DNA of 64,000 nt from VRUE01 sp963698085 (GCA_963698085.1 OY969122.1:2356001-2420000); one strand, 5' to 3'. Positions 16,240 to 24,998 are shown, numbered from the stretch's first letter. The notes: a model not told the origin generated them from the sequence alone. A program made the numbers and translations.

Positions 16240-18936
16240 ATGCCGCTGACGGGCGAGGAGATCAGGGCGAACCTGACCCGGTTCGTCGCGCGCTGGAGTG
16301 TGCGGGATGGCTACGAGCGTGGCGAGGCGCAGACCTTCCTCACCGAGCTCTTTGCCTGTTATGGCCAAAGGCTCTCCGACGTCGCTGAGTTCGAGCGCTT
16401 TCAGGCAGGCGGTTTCGTCGATCTAATCTGGCCGCGCGTCTGCATCGTTGAGATGAAGTCGGCAAGCGAGGCGAAGCGGCTTGCAAAGCATCGCGAGCAG
16501 GCTCTCTCCTACTGGCGGAACGCCGCCGATGTCGCCGAGAACATCCCCGCTCCCGAGTACGTGGTCCTCTGCGCCTTTCAGCGCTTCGAGGTCTGGGAGC
16601 CAGGGCGATTTCCCAACGCGCCCCGGGTGAAGTTCGATCTCGAGGAGCTGCCCGACCGATACACGTCGCTGCTCTTCCTCACCGGCGATGAGCCCGTCTT
16701 CGCCGCCCGGCAGGAGGCGGTCACGCTCGAAGCGGTCGGCAAGCTTGCCGACCTCTTTCAGCAGCTCGAGGCACGGGGAGAGGGGGACCCGCAAACGCGC
16801 CGCCGCTTCATTCTGCAGTCGGTCTGGTGCATGTTTGCCGAGGACCTGGGACAGATTCCGGCCCAAGGGTTCACCCGCGTCGTGGACGATCTGATCGCCA
16901 ACCCACGCCGCTCCAGCGCGGATGACCTCGGCCGACTCTTCGAGTACCTGGACGACCCGAGCTCGGAGCGGCCGACGCACGGTCTCTACGCCGGGGTTCC
17001 GTACGCGAACGGATCGCTGTTCAGCGAGCCGAGCCGGATTGACTTGCTGCCGGACGAGCTCGTCCTCCTCCGTGAAGTCAGCGGCTCAAACTGGCGCGAG
17101 GTACAGCCGTCGATCTTTGGCTCGCTCCTGCAAGGGGTCTTTGGCCACGAGAAGCAGTGGCAGCTCGGCGCCCACTACACGCACGAAGCGGAGATTCAGA
17201 AGATCGTCGTGCCGACGATCGTCGAGCCGTGGGTCGAGAGGATCGAAGAGTTGGCCAGCTACGACGAAGCTCAGCGGGCACAGGCCGATCTCCTCAACTA
17301 TGTCGTGCTCGACCCGGCCTGTGGTTCGGGCAACTTCCTCTACGTCGCCTACCGCGAGCTACGCAGGATCGAGGCGAGGCTGGCCGCCCGGGTGGCGGAG
17401 CTCGGGCGAGCAGAGGGCCGGCCTGCCCAGGAGGGCCTGAGTGCCTTCTTCCCTTTGCAGAACATGCGAGGTATCGAGCTCGAACAGTTCGGGGTCGATC
17501 TCGCCCGCGTCACCCTGTGGATGGGCCACCGGCTCGCCGTCGAGGAGCTCGATCTACACGAGAGCACCCTGCCGCTCGCGGACCTGTCTGGGATTCGTCG
17601 CGCCGATGCGCTCCAGGTGGACTGGGACGAAGCCGATGCCATCGTTGGCAACCCGCCGTACCACGGCTCTCAGAACCTTCGCCAGGTGCTGGATGACGAG
17701 TACGTGACCTGGCTCAATAGCCACTTCGATGCTGGTTTGAAGGACCTCTGTGTCTACTGGTTTCGCCGGGCGGCGGACCAGATGCGGCCCGGTGACCGGG
17801 CCGGTCTCGTCGGCACCAACTCGATCAGCCAAAACCGCGCCCGCGGCGCGAGTCTCAACTACGTCGTCGAAAGGGGCGGCGTGATCACCGATGCCGTCTC
17901 GCGTCAGAAGTGGCCGGGGGAGGCGGTGGTCAACGTCAGCATCGTCAACTGGGTGCACCAGCCGAGCGAGCCCCCTATCCGCTTCATGCTCGACGGTGAG
18001 CCGGTTGAGGGCATCAATACCCGTTTGCGTGAGTCCAAGCTGGCGATCGAGGAGTACGAGCCGCTGCCGGTGAACAGCGGCCGTGCGTTCCAGGGCCCGA
18101 TTCCGGTAGGCAACTTCTACCTCGAGCCGGATGAAGCGCGCGAGATCCTCGCCGACGGTGAGGCGAATTACCAAGAGGTTGTTCGCCCCTACCTGATCGG
18201 AGACGACATCGCCGAGGAGCCAGAACACGGTCCGAGGCGCTTTGTGATCGATTTCGGGGTCCGCCCCCTGGAGGAGGCCATGGCCTTTCCGCGGGCGCTC
18301 GAGCTGGTCAGGCAGCGGGTCAAGCCGGCGCGCGACAAGAACAGCATGCGCCGGCGTCGAGAGCAGTGGTGGGTATTTGGCTCGCCGGCGACGGAAATGC
18401 GCGGCGCGCTCGCGCCTCTCGCACGCTACGTCGCCGGAAATCGAATTGGCAAGCGCTTCCTCTTTTGCTGGGCTGACCAGTCGGTATGTCCGAGCGATCT
18501 GACCGTCGTCTTTGCCTTCGATGACGACTACTCGATCGGAATCCTCACCTCTTCGGTCCATCAGGTGTGGGCGCACTCGGAGTCATCGACGCTCGAGGAC
18601 AGGCCGCGATATACGCCAACCTCCTGCTTTGAGACCTTTCCCTGGCCACAACCCGACGATGGCCTGAGGAGCGAGATCGGCGAGATCGCCAAGCGTCTGG
18701 TCGAGCGCCGCCAGGCAATCTGCGTTGAGAACGAGATCGGTCTCACCGATCTCTACAACCAAGTCGAGGACGGGGCTTGGTCGGAGATCGCGAGTCTGCA
18801 CCGCGAGCTCGACGAGGCGGTCGCGCGGGCCTATGGCTGGGAGCCCGCGGTTGCCGGCAATCTGCTTGAGATCAAGGCCAAACTGGCCGAGCTGCACGCC
18901 GCGATCGTGGCGGGAATCCCGTACCAGCCGTTCTGA
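16240..18936 (+). CDS. MmeI-like type IIL restriction-modification enzyme
   Basis: A single 898-residue polypeptide that should both cut and methylate DNA. The N-terminal domain has a PD-(D/E)XK nuclease pattern: Asp61 in 'FVDLIW' followed by 'VEMK' (Glu71, Lys73). A helical connector leads to a gamma-type N6-adenine methyltransferase with motif I 'LDPACGSGNFLYVAYRELRR' (from about residue 357) and motif IV 'IVGNPPYHGS' (Asn471). The C-terminal 300 residues form the target-recognition domain ('RPRYTPTSCFETFPWP') and a helical tail. In MmeI-family enzymes one subunit does everything, which fits the absence of separate specificity or nuclease genes. The recognition sequence cannot be read from the protein. 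Confidence 0.88.
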   Translation: MPLTGEEIRANLTRFVARWSVRDGYERGEAQTFLTELFACYGQRLSDVAEFERFQAGGFVDLIWPRVCIVEMKSASEAKRLAKHREQALSYWRNAADVAENIPAPEYVVLCAFQRFEVWEPGRFPNAPRVKFDLEELPDRYTSLLFLTGDEPVFAARQEAVTLEAVGKLADLFQQLEARGEGDPQTRRRFILQSVWCMFAEDLGQIPAQGFTRVVDDLIANPRRSSADDLGRLFEYLDDPSSERPTHGLYAGVPYANGSLFSEPSRIDLLPDELVLLREVSGSNWREVQPSIFGSLLQGVFGHEKQWQLGAHYTHEAEIQKIVVPTIVEPWVERIEELASYDEAQRAQADLLNYVVLDPACGSGNFLYVAYRELRRIEARLAARVAELGRAEGRPAQEGLSAFFPLQNMRGIELEQFGVDLARVTLWMGHRLAVEELDLHESTLPLADLSGIRRADALQVDWDEADAIVGNPPYHGSQNLRQVLDDEYVTWLNSHFDAGLKDLCVYWFRRAADQMRPGDRAGLVGTNSISQNRARGASLNYVVERGGVITDAVSRQKWPGEAVVNVSIVNWVHQPSEPPIRFMLDGEPVEGINTRLRESKLAIEEYEPLPVNSGRAFQGPIPVGNFYLEPDEAREILADGEANYQEVVRPYLIGDDIAEEPEHGPRRFVIDFGVRPLEEAMAFPRALELVRQRVKPARDKNSMRRRREQWWVFGSPATEMRGALAPLARYVAGNRIGKRFLFCWADQSVCPSDLTVVFAFDDDYSIGILTSSVHQVWAHSESSTLEDRPRYTPTSCFETFPWPQPDDGLRSEIGEIAKRLVERRQAICVENEIGLTDLYNQVEDGAWSEIASLHRELDEAVARAYGWEPAVAGNLLEIKAKLAELHAAIVAGIPYQPF

Positions 18937-18945
18937 GTCAGCCCC

Positions 18946-18951
18946 TACACT
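18946..18951 (+). promoter_or_regulatory. -10 box before the MFS transporter
   Basis: TACACT ends exactly 6 nt before the GTG at 18958; no ribosome binding site intervenes. Confidence 0.45.
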
Positions 18952-18957
18952 GATCTC

Positions 18958-20436
18958 GTGTCTCGCCGGCAGCTGCTTACGCTGGTCGCGACGATCCTCG
19001 GCTCGACGGTCGTCTTCCTCGACTCGACTGTGGTCAACGTGGCGCTGCCGGCCATCGCCGAGGACTTGGACGCCGGCTTAGCGGGCCAGCAATGGGTGGT
19101 CGAGGCCTACATGCTCACGCTCGTCTCGCTGCTGCTCGTCGGTGGCTCACTCGGCGATCAGTTCGGCCGGCGCCGGGTTTTCGTCGTCGGCCTGGTTGCC
19201 TTCGGCGCCACCTCGATCCTCTGCGCGGTCGCGCCAACGGCCGAGCTCCTGATCGCCGCCCGTGCTTTGCAGGGAATAGCGGGCGCCTTGCTGGTGCCTG
19301 GCTCGCTGGCGATCGTCGCCGCGACCTTCGAGGGGCCGGCGCGCGGCAAGGCGGTTGGCACCTGGACGGCCTGGACTGGGATCGCGACCGTTGTCGGTCC
19401 GGCCGGCGGCGGGGCGTTGGTTGAGGCGCTCTCCTGGCGGGCGATCTTCTGGGTCAACATCCCGCTGATCGCGGTCACCGTGGCGCTTTCCCTCCACGCG
19501 GTGCGCGAGAGCCGCGACCCAGAGGCCTTCCGCGGTATCGACTGGCTTGGAATCGGGCTATCGGCGGCCGGCCTAGCCGGCCCTGTTTTCGCTCTGATCG
19601 AACAGCCCGGTCATGGTTGGGGGGACCCGCTGGTCTGGGTGCCGATGGTCATTGGCGTCGCCTGTCTGGTCCTGTTCGTGGTGCACGAGGCCCGCGCCCG
19701 TCACCCGATGCTTGACCTCGCCCTGTTCAGGATTCGCAACTTCTGGGTCGCCAACCTGACCACGCTCACCGCCTATGCGGGGTTAATTGGCGGGCTCTTC
19801 TTCGTCACCCTTTTCCTGCAGCAGGTCGGCGGCTACTCGCCGATCGAGGCCGGGCTCGCGACCACCCCGGTCTCCTTGATCCTCTTCTTTCTCTCCCCGC
19901 GCTGGGGCAGGCTCGCATCGGGCACCGGTCCGCGGCTGCCGATGTGCGCCGGTCCGATCGTCGGCGGGATCGGCCTGATTCTCTTGCTCAGGGTCGGCGC
20001 CGACGCGGATTACGTAAGCGAGGTGCTGCCGGCAGTTCTCGTTTTCGGCCTCGGCCTCTCGGCGACGGTGGCGCCGCTGACCGCGACCGTGCTCGATTCG
20101 GTCGAGGAACGCCACGTCGGCATCGCCTCCGGCGTCAACAACGGCATCGCCCGGGTGGCGGGCCTGCTGGCGATCGCCGTGTTGGGCGCGGTGATCTCGG
20201 CCAAGTTCGACGCCAGCGTCGGTGCCGAGATCACCGGCGGCCCGCTGACCGCAGAAGCCCCCGAGGCATCGACGTCCGCCTTCCACCTAGGCGCCCTGAT
20301 CGCCGGCCTCCTAATGATCGCCGGCGGCATCGTCGCCGGCTTAGGGATAGAAAACCCCGAACAGCAGGTCAAAGCCGTCCCGGCTGGGAGTGCAGCCGCC
20401 GCTGGCGAGTGCGGTCACGAGGCCCAACCCGCTTGA
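18958..20436 (+). CDS. MFS drug/solute exporter, DHA2 (EmrB/QacA) family
   Basis: A 492-residue proton-driven exporter with 14 hydrophobic segments, the count expected for the DHA2 family. Motif D1 'LDSTVVNVALPAIAEDL' in helix 1, motif A-like 'GGSLGDQFGRRRVFVVGLVA' in loop 2-3, and the antiporter motif C region 'WTGIATVVGPAGGGALVEAL' are present. Substrates of this family include drugs, dyes and metabolites; none can be assigned here. No TetR-type regulator is adjacent. A -10 box 6 nt before the GTG suggests its own leaderless transcript. Confidence 0.88.
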   Translation: MSRRQLLTLVATILGSTVVFLDSTVVNVALPAIAEDLDAGLAGQQWVVEAYMLTLVSLLLVGGSLGDQFGRRRVFVVGLVAFGATSILCAVAPTAELLIAARALQGIAGALLVPGSLAIVAATFEGPARGKAVGTWTAWTGIATVVGPAGGGALVEALSWRAIFWVNIPLIAVTVALSLHAVRESRDPEAFRGIDWLGIGLSAAGLAGPVFALIEQPGHGWGDPLVWVPMVIGVACLVLFVVHEARARHPMLDLALFRIRNFWVANLTTLTAYAGLIGGLFFVTLFLQQVGGYSPIEAGLATTPVSLILFFLSPRWGRLASGTGPRLPMCAGPIVGGIGLILLLRVGADADYVSEVLPAVLVFGLGLSATVAPLTATVLDSVEERHVGIASGVNNGIARVAGLLAIAVLGAVISAKFDASVGAEITGGPLTAEAPEASTSAFHLGALIAGLLMIAGGIVAGLGIENPEQQVKAVPAGSAAAAGECGHEAQPA

Positions 20437-20461
20437 GGACCGGGACGGGGTGCCCCTCAAA

Positions 20462-20467
20462 TAGGCT
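20462..20467 (+). promoter_or_regulatory. -10 box before trpS
   Basis: TAGGCT ends 7 nt before the GTG at 20475. Confidence 0.4.
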
Positions 20468-20474
20468 CTCGCCC

Positions 20475-21473
20475 GTGAGCGCCCCCGTCATCTTCTCCGG
20501 CATCCAACCCACCGGCCGCAAGCACCTAGGCAACTACATCGGCGCGATCCGCCAGTACGTCGAGGGGCAGGAGCGCGGCGAGCCGGCGATCTTCTGCATC
20601 GTCGACCTGCACGCAATCTCGGTCTCCTTTGATCCGGCGGAGCTGCGCGAGCGGCTCTACGACACGACGGCGATACTGCTTGCCGCCGGACTCGACCCCG
20701 AGCGCTGCATCTTCTTCCGCCAGTCCGACGTGCGCGAGCACACCGAGCTGACCTGGCTGCTCTCCGCGGTCACCGCCCACGGCGACCTCAACCGCATGCA
20801 CCAGTTCAAGGACAAGTCGGCGCGCCAACGCGAACTCGTCCCGGCTGCGCTCTTCTTCTACCCGGTGCTGATGGCGGCCGACGTGCTCGCCTACCGGGCG
20901 ACGGAGGTGCCCGTCGGCGACGACCAGCGCCAGCACGTCGAGCTGATGCGCGAGATCGCCCGTCGCTTCAACGAGCGCTTCGGCGAGGCGCTCGCCATTC
21001 CCGAGTACCGCATCCCCGAGGTCGGCGCGCGGATCATGGACCTGCAGGAGCCGGAGCGGAAGATGTCAACCACCGGCGCGAGCGAGGCAGGCACGCTCTA
21101 CGTGCTCGACGAGCCAGAGGCGATCCGCAAGAAGCTCGGCAGCGCCGTAACCGACTCCGGCCGGGAGATCCGCCGCGGCGAGGGCAAGGCGGGCATCTCG
21201 AACCTGATCGACGTCCTCTCCGTCGCCCGCGGCGTAGCCCCGGAGGAGATCGAGCGCGAGTTCGAGGGCGGCGGCTACGGAGACTTCAAGGCGGCGGTCG
21301 CCGACGGGGTGGTCGAGATGTTGGCACCGGTTCGCGAGCGCTACGCTGAGCTGCGCCCCGACCGGGCGGCCCTGGAGGCGGCGCTTGCGGCCGGCGCGGA
21401 GAAGGCGCGGGAAATCGCAGCGCCGACGCTGGTCGAGGTGCGCGAGCGGATGGGCATCGGCGCGCCGCGTTAA
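20475..21473 (+). CDS. trpS: Tryptophanyl-tRNA synthetase
   Basis: Charges tRNA-Trp in the cytoplasm. The 332-residue class I synthetase begins with 'VIFSGIQPTGRKHLGNYIGA', containing the HIGH-equivalent HLGN. 'HQFKDKSARQ' and 'VLMAADVLAYRATEVPVGDD' follow, and the second signature is 'PERKMSTTGA', a KMSTT variant of KMSKS. The start is the GTG at 20475, which gives the family N-terminus; the long open frame upstream overlaps the MFS gene and is not coding. The stop TAA at 21471 forms part of the -10 box for scpA. Confidence 0.95.
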   Translation: MSAPVIFSGIQPTGRKHLGNYIGAIRQYVEGQERGEPAIFCIVDLHAISVSFDPAELRERLYDTTAILLAAGLDPERCIFFRQSDVREHTELTWLLSAVTAHGDLNRMHQFKDKSARQRELVPAALFFYPVLMAADVLAYRATEVPVGDDQRQHVELMREIARRFNERFGEALAIPEYRIPEVGARIMDLQEPERKMSTTGASEAGTLYVLDEPEAIRKKLGSAVTDSGREIRRGEGKAGISNLIDVLSVARGVAPEEIEREFEGGGYGDFKAAVADGVVEMLAPVRERYAELRPDRAALEAALAAGAEKAREIAAPTLVEVRERMGIGAPR

Positions 21474-21476
21474 CTT
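21471..21476 (+). promoter_or_regulatory. -10 box before scpA
   Basis: TAACTT, overlapping the trpS stop codon, ends 6 nt before the ATG at 21483. Confidence 0.4.
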
Positions 21477-21482
21477 GAGCCG

Positions 21483-22214
21483 ATGGCCGTAGCCGACCTC
21501 GACCTCGAGCTCGACGTCTTCGCCGGGCCCTTCGACCTCCTGGTCGCGGTTTTGTTGCGCGAGGAGGTCGATCTGCGCGAGGTTGAGCTGGCCGAGGTGG
21601 TCGTTGCCTACATCGAGCACCTCGAGCGCGAGGGCGAACTGGAGCTGGAGGTGGCGACCGAGTTCCTCGTCCTGATCGCCGCCCTGCTGGAGCTGAAGTC
21701 GCGGCTGCTGCTGCCTGGGGCGGACCCCGAGTTGGAGGAGCTGGGGCCCGAGGAGGCGGTCGAGGAGCTGCTGGCGCGGCTGCTCGAGTACCGCCGCTAC
21801 CGGGCGGCGGCGGAGACGCTGGCCGAGCGTTTCGAGGCGGCGCGTGGCTACCTGTATCGGTCGGCGCCGCTGCCACCAAGCCTGCGGCGGGTCGCGGTCG
21901 ACGCGGCGACAGCTGTCTACGACCCCGATCGCCTCGGCGCGGCGCTGGGGGATCTGCTGGTCGTGCCGCCGCCGGTCGATATCAGCCACATCAGGCCGAC
22001 GGTCTCGCTGGAGCGGCGGCTGCGCGCCCTGCGCGACGCGCTTGCCGGCCACGCCAGCATCGACTTCGACGAACAGTTCGGCGGCGAGGACCGATTGACG
22101 CAGGCGGTGACGCTCTTTGCCCTGCTCGAGCTGTATCGCAAAGGCGAGGTGACCTGGAAGCAGAGCGAGCCGCTCGGCCCGATCGAGATCCGCCGACAGG
22201 AGTCCGGAGCGTGA
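21483..22214 (+). CDS. scpA: Segregation and condensation protein A (kleisin)
   Basis: The kleisin subunit that bridges the SMC heads in bacterial condensin. The 243-residue protein has the N-terminal 'VFAGPFDLLVAVLLREEVDL' that contacts the SMC neck, a helical 'EFLVLIAALLELKSRLLLPG' region that binds ScpB, and the C-terminal winged helix ('FDEQFGGEDRLTQAVTLFAL'). It overlaps scpB by 4 nt. The partner SMC in this window is unusually short and appears hingeless, which makes the presence of a normal kleisin noteworthy. Confidence 0.95.
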   Translation: MAVADLDLELDVFAGPFDLLVAVLLREEVDLREVELAEVVVAYIEHLEREGELELEVATEFLVLIAALLELKSRLLLPGADPELEELGPEEAVEELLARLLEYRRYRAAAETLAERFEAARGYLYRSAPLPPSLRRVAVDAATAVYDPDRLGAALGDLLVVPPPVDISHIRPTVSLERRLRALRDALAGHASIDFDEQFGGEDRLTQAVTLFALLELYRKGEVTWKQSEPLGPIEIRRQESGA

Positions 22215-22783
22215 GCGACCTCAGCCGCACGATCGAGGCGCTGCTCTTCCTCTCGCCCCAGCCGGTGGCGTTGCCCGATCTGGTTGAGGCGACCGAAGCG
22301 ACCGAGGGGCAGGTCGCCGAGGCTATCGAGCTGCTGCGCGAGGACCTCGCCGAAGGGCGGCGCGGCGTCGTCCTGCGCGAGGTCTCGGGCGGCTTCGCCT
22401 TGGCCAGCGACCCGGCCAGCGAGGACGCAGCCCGACGTCTGCTCGCCAAGCCGCGCACGCCGCCGCTGACCCAGGCCCAGGCGGAGACGCTGGCGATCGT
22501 CGCCTACCTGCAGCCGGTCTCGCGGCCGGAGGTGGCAAGGATTCGCGGCGTCTCCTCGGAGTCGGCGGTGCAGACGCTGGCCGAGCGCGGCTTGATCGAG
22601 GAGTCGGGCCGCTCCCAGTTCGGCGCCGCCCTGTTCAAGACCACCGAGTTGTTCGAACGGCTCTTCGGCCTTTCCGGCCTCGACCAGCTGCCCGATCCCT
22701 CGCGCTTCGACCCGACTCCCGAGGATGAGCGCGAGCTGCGCGAGCGGCTGCTCAAGGCCGGGGAACAGCGAAGCGAGCCATGA
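22211..22783 (+). CDS. scpB: Segregation and condensation protein B
   Basis: ScpB dimers bind the middle of the ScpA kleisin. The 190-residue protein has two winged-helix domains: 'IEALLFLSPQPVALPDLVEA' in the first and 'TQAQAETLAIVAYLQPVSRP' with 'RIRGVSSESAVQTLAERGLI' in the second, which is the classical signature. The length is normal. It starts on the GTGA overlap with scpA. The stop is followed at once by a long palindrome that fills the gap to rluB. Confidence 0.95.
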   Translation: MSDLSRTIEALLFLSPQPVALPDLVEATEATEGQVAEAIELLREDLAEGRRGVVLREVSGGFALASDPASEDAARRLLAKPRTPPLTQAQAETLAIVAYLQPVSRPEVARIRGVSSESAVQTLAERGLIEESGRSQFGAALFKTTELFERLFGLSGLDQLPDPSRFDPTPEDERELRERLLKAGEQRSEP

Positions 22784-22788
22784 GGTGG

Positions 22789-22854
22789 GGGAGTCGGGGG
22801 AGGCCCCGTCGGAGCAACAGCGGGGAGGCTCCGCCGGGGCCTCCCCCGACTCCC
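22789..22854. repeat. Long perfect palindrome between scpB and rluB
   Basis: Arms 22789-22808 and 22835-22854 are perfectly complementary over 20 bp; after one mismatch, CGGAGC/GCTCCG continues the stem around a 12-nt loop. It starts 6 nt after the scpB stop and ends 5 nt before the rluB GTG, leaving no space for a conventional ribosome binding site. Confidence 0.85.
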
Positions 22855-22859
22855 ATCTC

Positions 22860-23558
22860 GTGAGGCTGGCGAAGTTCCTCGCCCACGGGGGCATAGCTTC
22901 GAGGCGCGGAGCGGAGAAGATCATCGCCGCAGGGAGAGTCAGCGTTGGCGGTCAAGTCGTCACCGATCCAGCTCGGGATGTGGAGGAGGGGGACGACGTT
23001 CGGGTCGACGGCAGCCCCGTCGGCGCTGAGGCGCATGAGGTCTGGGCTGTGAACAAGCCGGCCGGCGTTGTCTCGACTGCGCGTGAGCCGGGCGGTCGGC
23101 CGGCGGTGGTCTCGCTGGTCGACTCGAAGGCCAGGCTCTACCCGGTCGGCCGCCTCGACGCCGACTCCACCGGCCTGCTGCTGCTGACCAACGACGGCGA
23201 GCTGGCCAATCGCCTCACCCATCCCCGCTACGAAGTGCCGAAGGCCTACCGCGTACGGCTGCGCCGTCCGCCCGCCGAGGACGACCTGCGGCTGCTGGCA
23301 AGCGGAGTGGAGCTCGAGGACGGCCGCACGGCTCCGGCTGAAGTGCGGCGCTTGGGCGAGCGCGAGATCGAGATCGTCCTGCGCGAGGGACGCAACCGCC
23401 AGGTGCGCCGCATGGCCGAAGCCGTCGCCAACGAGGTGGTGGCGCTACGGCGAGTCCGCTTTGGCCCGATCGAGCTCGGCGATCTCCCAAAGGGCAAGGC
23501 TCGCCGTCTTTCGGAAGACGAGATAGCAAGTCTGCGTAAGGTCGGAGCTAGGAGGTGA
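22860..23558 (+). CDS. rluB: RluB/RsuA-family rRNA pseudouridine synthase
   Basis: Isomerises a uridine in rRNA (probably in helix 80 of 23S rRNA if it is a true RluB). The 232-residue protein has an N-terminal S4 RNA-binding domain ('RLAKFLAHGGIASRRGAEKI') and the catalytic domain with 'YPVGRLDADSTGLLLLTNDG', where the Asp after GRL is catalytic, then 'LTHPRYEVPKAYRV' and 'EGRNRQVRRMAEAV'. The GTG at 22860 is chosen because the S4 domain starts there. The scpA-scpB-rluB order is common in Gram-positive bacteria. It overlaps the convergent yjbQ by 11 nt. Confidence 0.92.
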   Translation: MRLAKFLAHGGIASRRGAEKIIAAGRVSVGGQVVTDPARDVEEGDDVRVDGSPVGAEAHEVWAVNKPAGVVSTAREPGGRPAVVSLVDSKARLYPVGRLDADSTGLLLLTNDGELANRLTHPRYEVPKAYRVRLRRPPAEDDLRLLASGVELEDGRTAPAEVRRLGEREIEIVLREGRNRQVRRMAEAVANEVVALRRVRFGPIELGDLPKGKARRLSEDEIASLRKVGARR

Positions 23559-23964
23559 TCTGAACCACGACGGTCCGCTCGCGCGGCTGGTCGTCGAAAT
23601 CGATCAGCACCAGTTGCTGCCAGGTGCCGAGTGCGAGGCGGCTGTCGATGACCGGAATCGCCTCGGAAGGCCCGACCAGCGTCGCCCGCTGGTGGGCATG
23701 GGAATTGCTGTCGTGGTTGAGCCGGTTGTGCTCGTAGTCGCCATGAGTCGGAATCAGCCGCTCGAACATCGTTCGCAGGTCGTGGACCCCACCGGGCTCG
23801 AACTCCATCGTCGAGATCGCCGCGGTAGAGCCGCGCACGAAAGCGAGCGCCTGCCCCTCAGTCGCACCGGCGTCCTCGACGACCGCCTGGACCGCGGCGG
23901 TGATGTCGACGACGTCGCTGTCCCCCCGCGTCGAGAACCGCAGCTCGCCGGTATACACACCCAT
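23548..23964 (-). CDS. YjbQ-family (UPF0047) protein
   Basis: A 138-residue member of the UPF0047/YjbQ family; some members show weak thiamine-phosphate synthase activity, but the physiological role is unclear. Recognisable segments are 'VVDITAAVQAVVEDAGATEG', 'TAAISTMEFEPGGVHDLR', 'YEHNRLNHDSNSHAHQRATL' (conserved metal-ligand-like histidines) and 'LALGTWQQLVLIDFDDQPRE'. It is convergent with rluB. The next minus-strand gene upstream is an AbiEi/DUF559 protein whose stop is 9 nt away. Confidence 0.9.
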   Translation of the reverse strand: MGVYTGELRFSTRGDSDVVDITAAVQAVVEDAGATEGQALAFVRGSTAAISTMEFEPGGVHDLRTMFERLIPTHGDYEHNRLNHDSNSHAHQRATLVGPSEAIPVIDSRLALGTWQQLVLIDFDDQPRERTVVVQITS

Positions 23965-23973
23965 GCTGCGACG

Positions 23974-24897
23974 CTACCCGAAGTCGCTCGCAAGCAGCCT
24001 GTGAATCGTCGTCACGATCTCCCCGGGTTCCGCATCGATCTGCGCATACGTGAACCGTACGACCCGGTAGCCCGCCAGATGCAATGCGCGGTCCCGATGC
24101 CGATCGCGCTCGAAGGCGGCCAGACCGTCGTGGAAGCGCCAGCCATCGACTTCTACCACGAGGCGCTGTCCGGGCCAGAGGAAGTCGACCTCGATGACCT
24201 GGCCTCCGTTGCCGACTTCGATCCGCTGATTGCAGGTAGGAGTGGGCAGGTCACTTGCCCTGATCAACGCGAATAGGCGAGCCTCCAGCTCGCTACGCAG
24301 GCGCGGTGGTGTTCTCGTCGCACCGCCTGCCCGAACCTCAGAGGTGGACAGGCGCCAACTGCGCAGGAGTGCACGCAGCGCTGGGGCTCCGCGACGCCGA
24401 TGCGCGGCCAGCGAGCGATCGATCGCCGAAAGATCGAGCATTCGCAGCACTGCGGCCCGCTCCACCGCTGCGCGTAACGAGCGCACGCCGAGCATGCCGG
24501 CGAGATCGACGATGGTGCGCGATGGGCTGGTACAGGGAATGCCCTTGCAGGTCCCTACCTCGTTTCTCTTTGGCGGAGGCATGTGGTGAGAACGGACTCC
24601 GTCGACTCCGCGTCCCGATTGACCAGGGGCGATCACTTCGACCACGATCGGTGCCCGGTCGAGCAATCCAAGCAGGGCCGCCGCCGAGCGATGTGAGACG
24701 ACCGAACCAGGACCACACGCGAGAACCGCGGCGAACAGGCGACCGCGGTCGCCGATCGTCGCATGCCCCACCGCGAAGGTGCCGCGAAAGACTCGGTGGA
24801 TACGACCGGCAGCGAGCAAGCGCCCAATAGAGCTGTCCGTGAGCCCGAGGGCGCGCAGTTGGTCACGGGAGACGACGCCATGCTGTCGCCCGGCCAA
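23974..24897 (-). CDS. AbiEi-like winged helix fused to a DUF559 (Vsr-like) domain
   Basis: A 307-residue two-domain protein. The N-terminal 'AGRQHGVVSRDQLRALGLTD' and 'GRIHRVFRGTFAVGHATI' are the winged helix of type IV antitoxin (AbiEi) proteins. The C-terminal 'VIEVDFLWPGQRLVVEVDGW' and 'HRDRALHLAGYRVVRFTYAQ' form a DUF559 domain related to very-short-patch-repair endonucleases; the spaced D...E-V-D pattern resembles a PD-(D/E)XK active site. Such fusions are abundant in high-GC actinobacteria and their function is not established. The start is a TTG codon; I see no better one. No toxin partner (AbiEii-type nucleotidyltransferase) lies next to it. Confidence 0.8.
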   Translation of the reverse strand: MAGRQHGVVSRDQLRALGLTDSSIGRLLAAGRIHRVFRGTFAVGHATIGDRGRLFAAVLACGPGSVVSHRSAAALLGLLDRAPIVVEVIAPGQSGRGVDGVRSHHMPPPKRNEVGTCKGIPCTSPSRTIVDLAGMLGVRSLRAAVERAAVLRMLDLSAIDRSLAAHRRRGAPALRALLRSWRLSTSEVRAGGATRTPPRLRSELEARLFALIRASDLPTPTCNQRIEVGNGGQVIEVDFLWPGQRLVVEVDGWRFHDGLAAFERDRHRDRALHLAGYRVVRFTYAQIDAEPGEIVTTIHRLLASDFG

Positions 24898-24917
24898 CTC
24901 GGCAAGCCGAAAACCAG

Positions 24918-24964
24918 TTCCGCTGTGAGTTTTGCTCGCTATGCGGATCTAAGTCACAGCGGAA
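24918..24964. promoter_or_regulatory. Inverted repeat between divergent genes
   Basis: TTCCGCTGTGA (24918-24928) and TCACAGCGGAA (24954-24964) are perfectly complementary. They lie between the divergent DUF559 gene and aroH, so they could be an operator for either gene or a hairpin. Otherwise this 100-bp gap shows nothing. Confidence 0.5.
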
Positions 24965-24998
24965 ATGAATTCGCCCCCGGCTTTGGGAAGATGCGGGT

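Noticed and set aside
24918..24964. CRP/FNR-type operator (TGTGA...TCACA)
   Set aside because: The half sites are 25 nt apart instead of about 6, so it does not fit that family.
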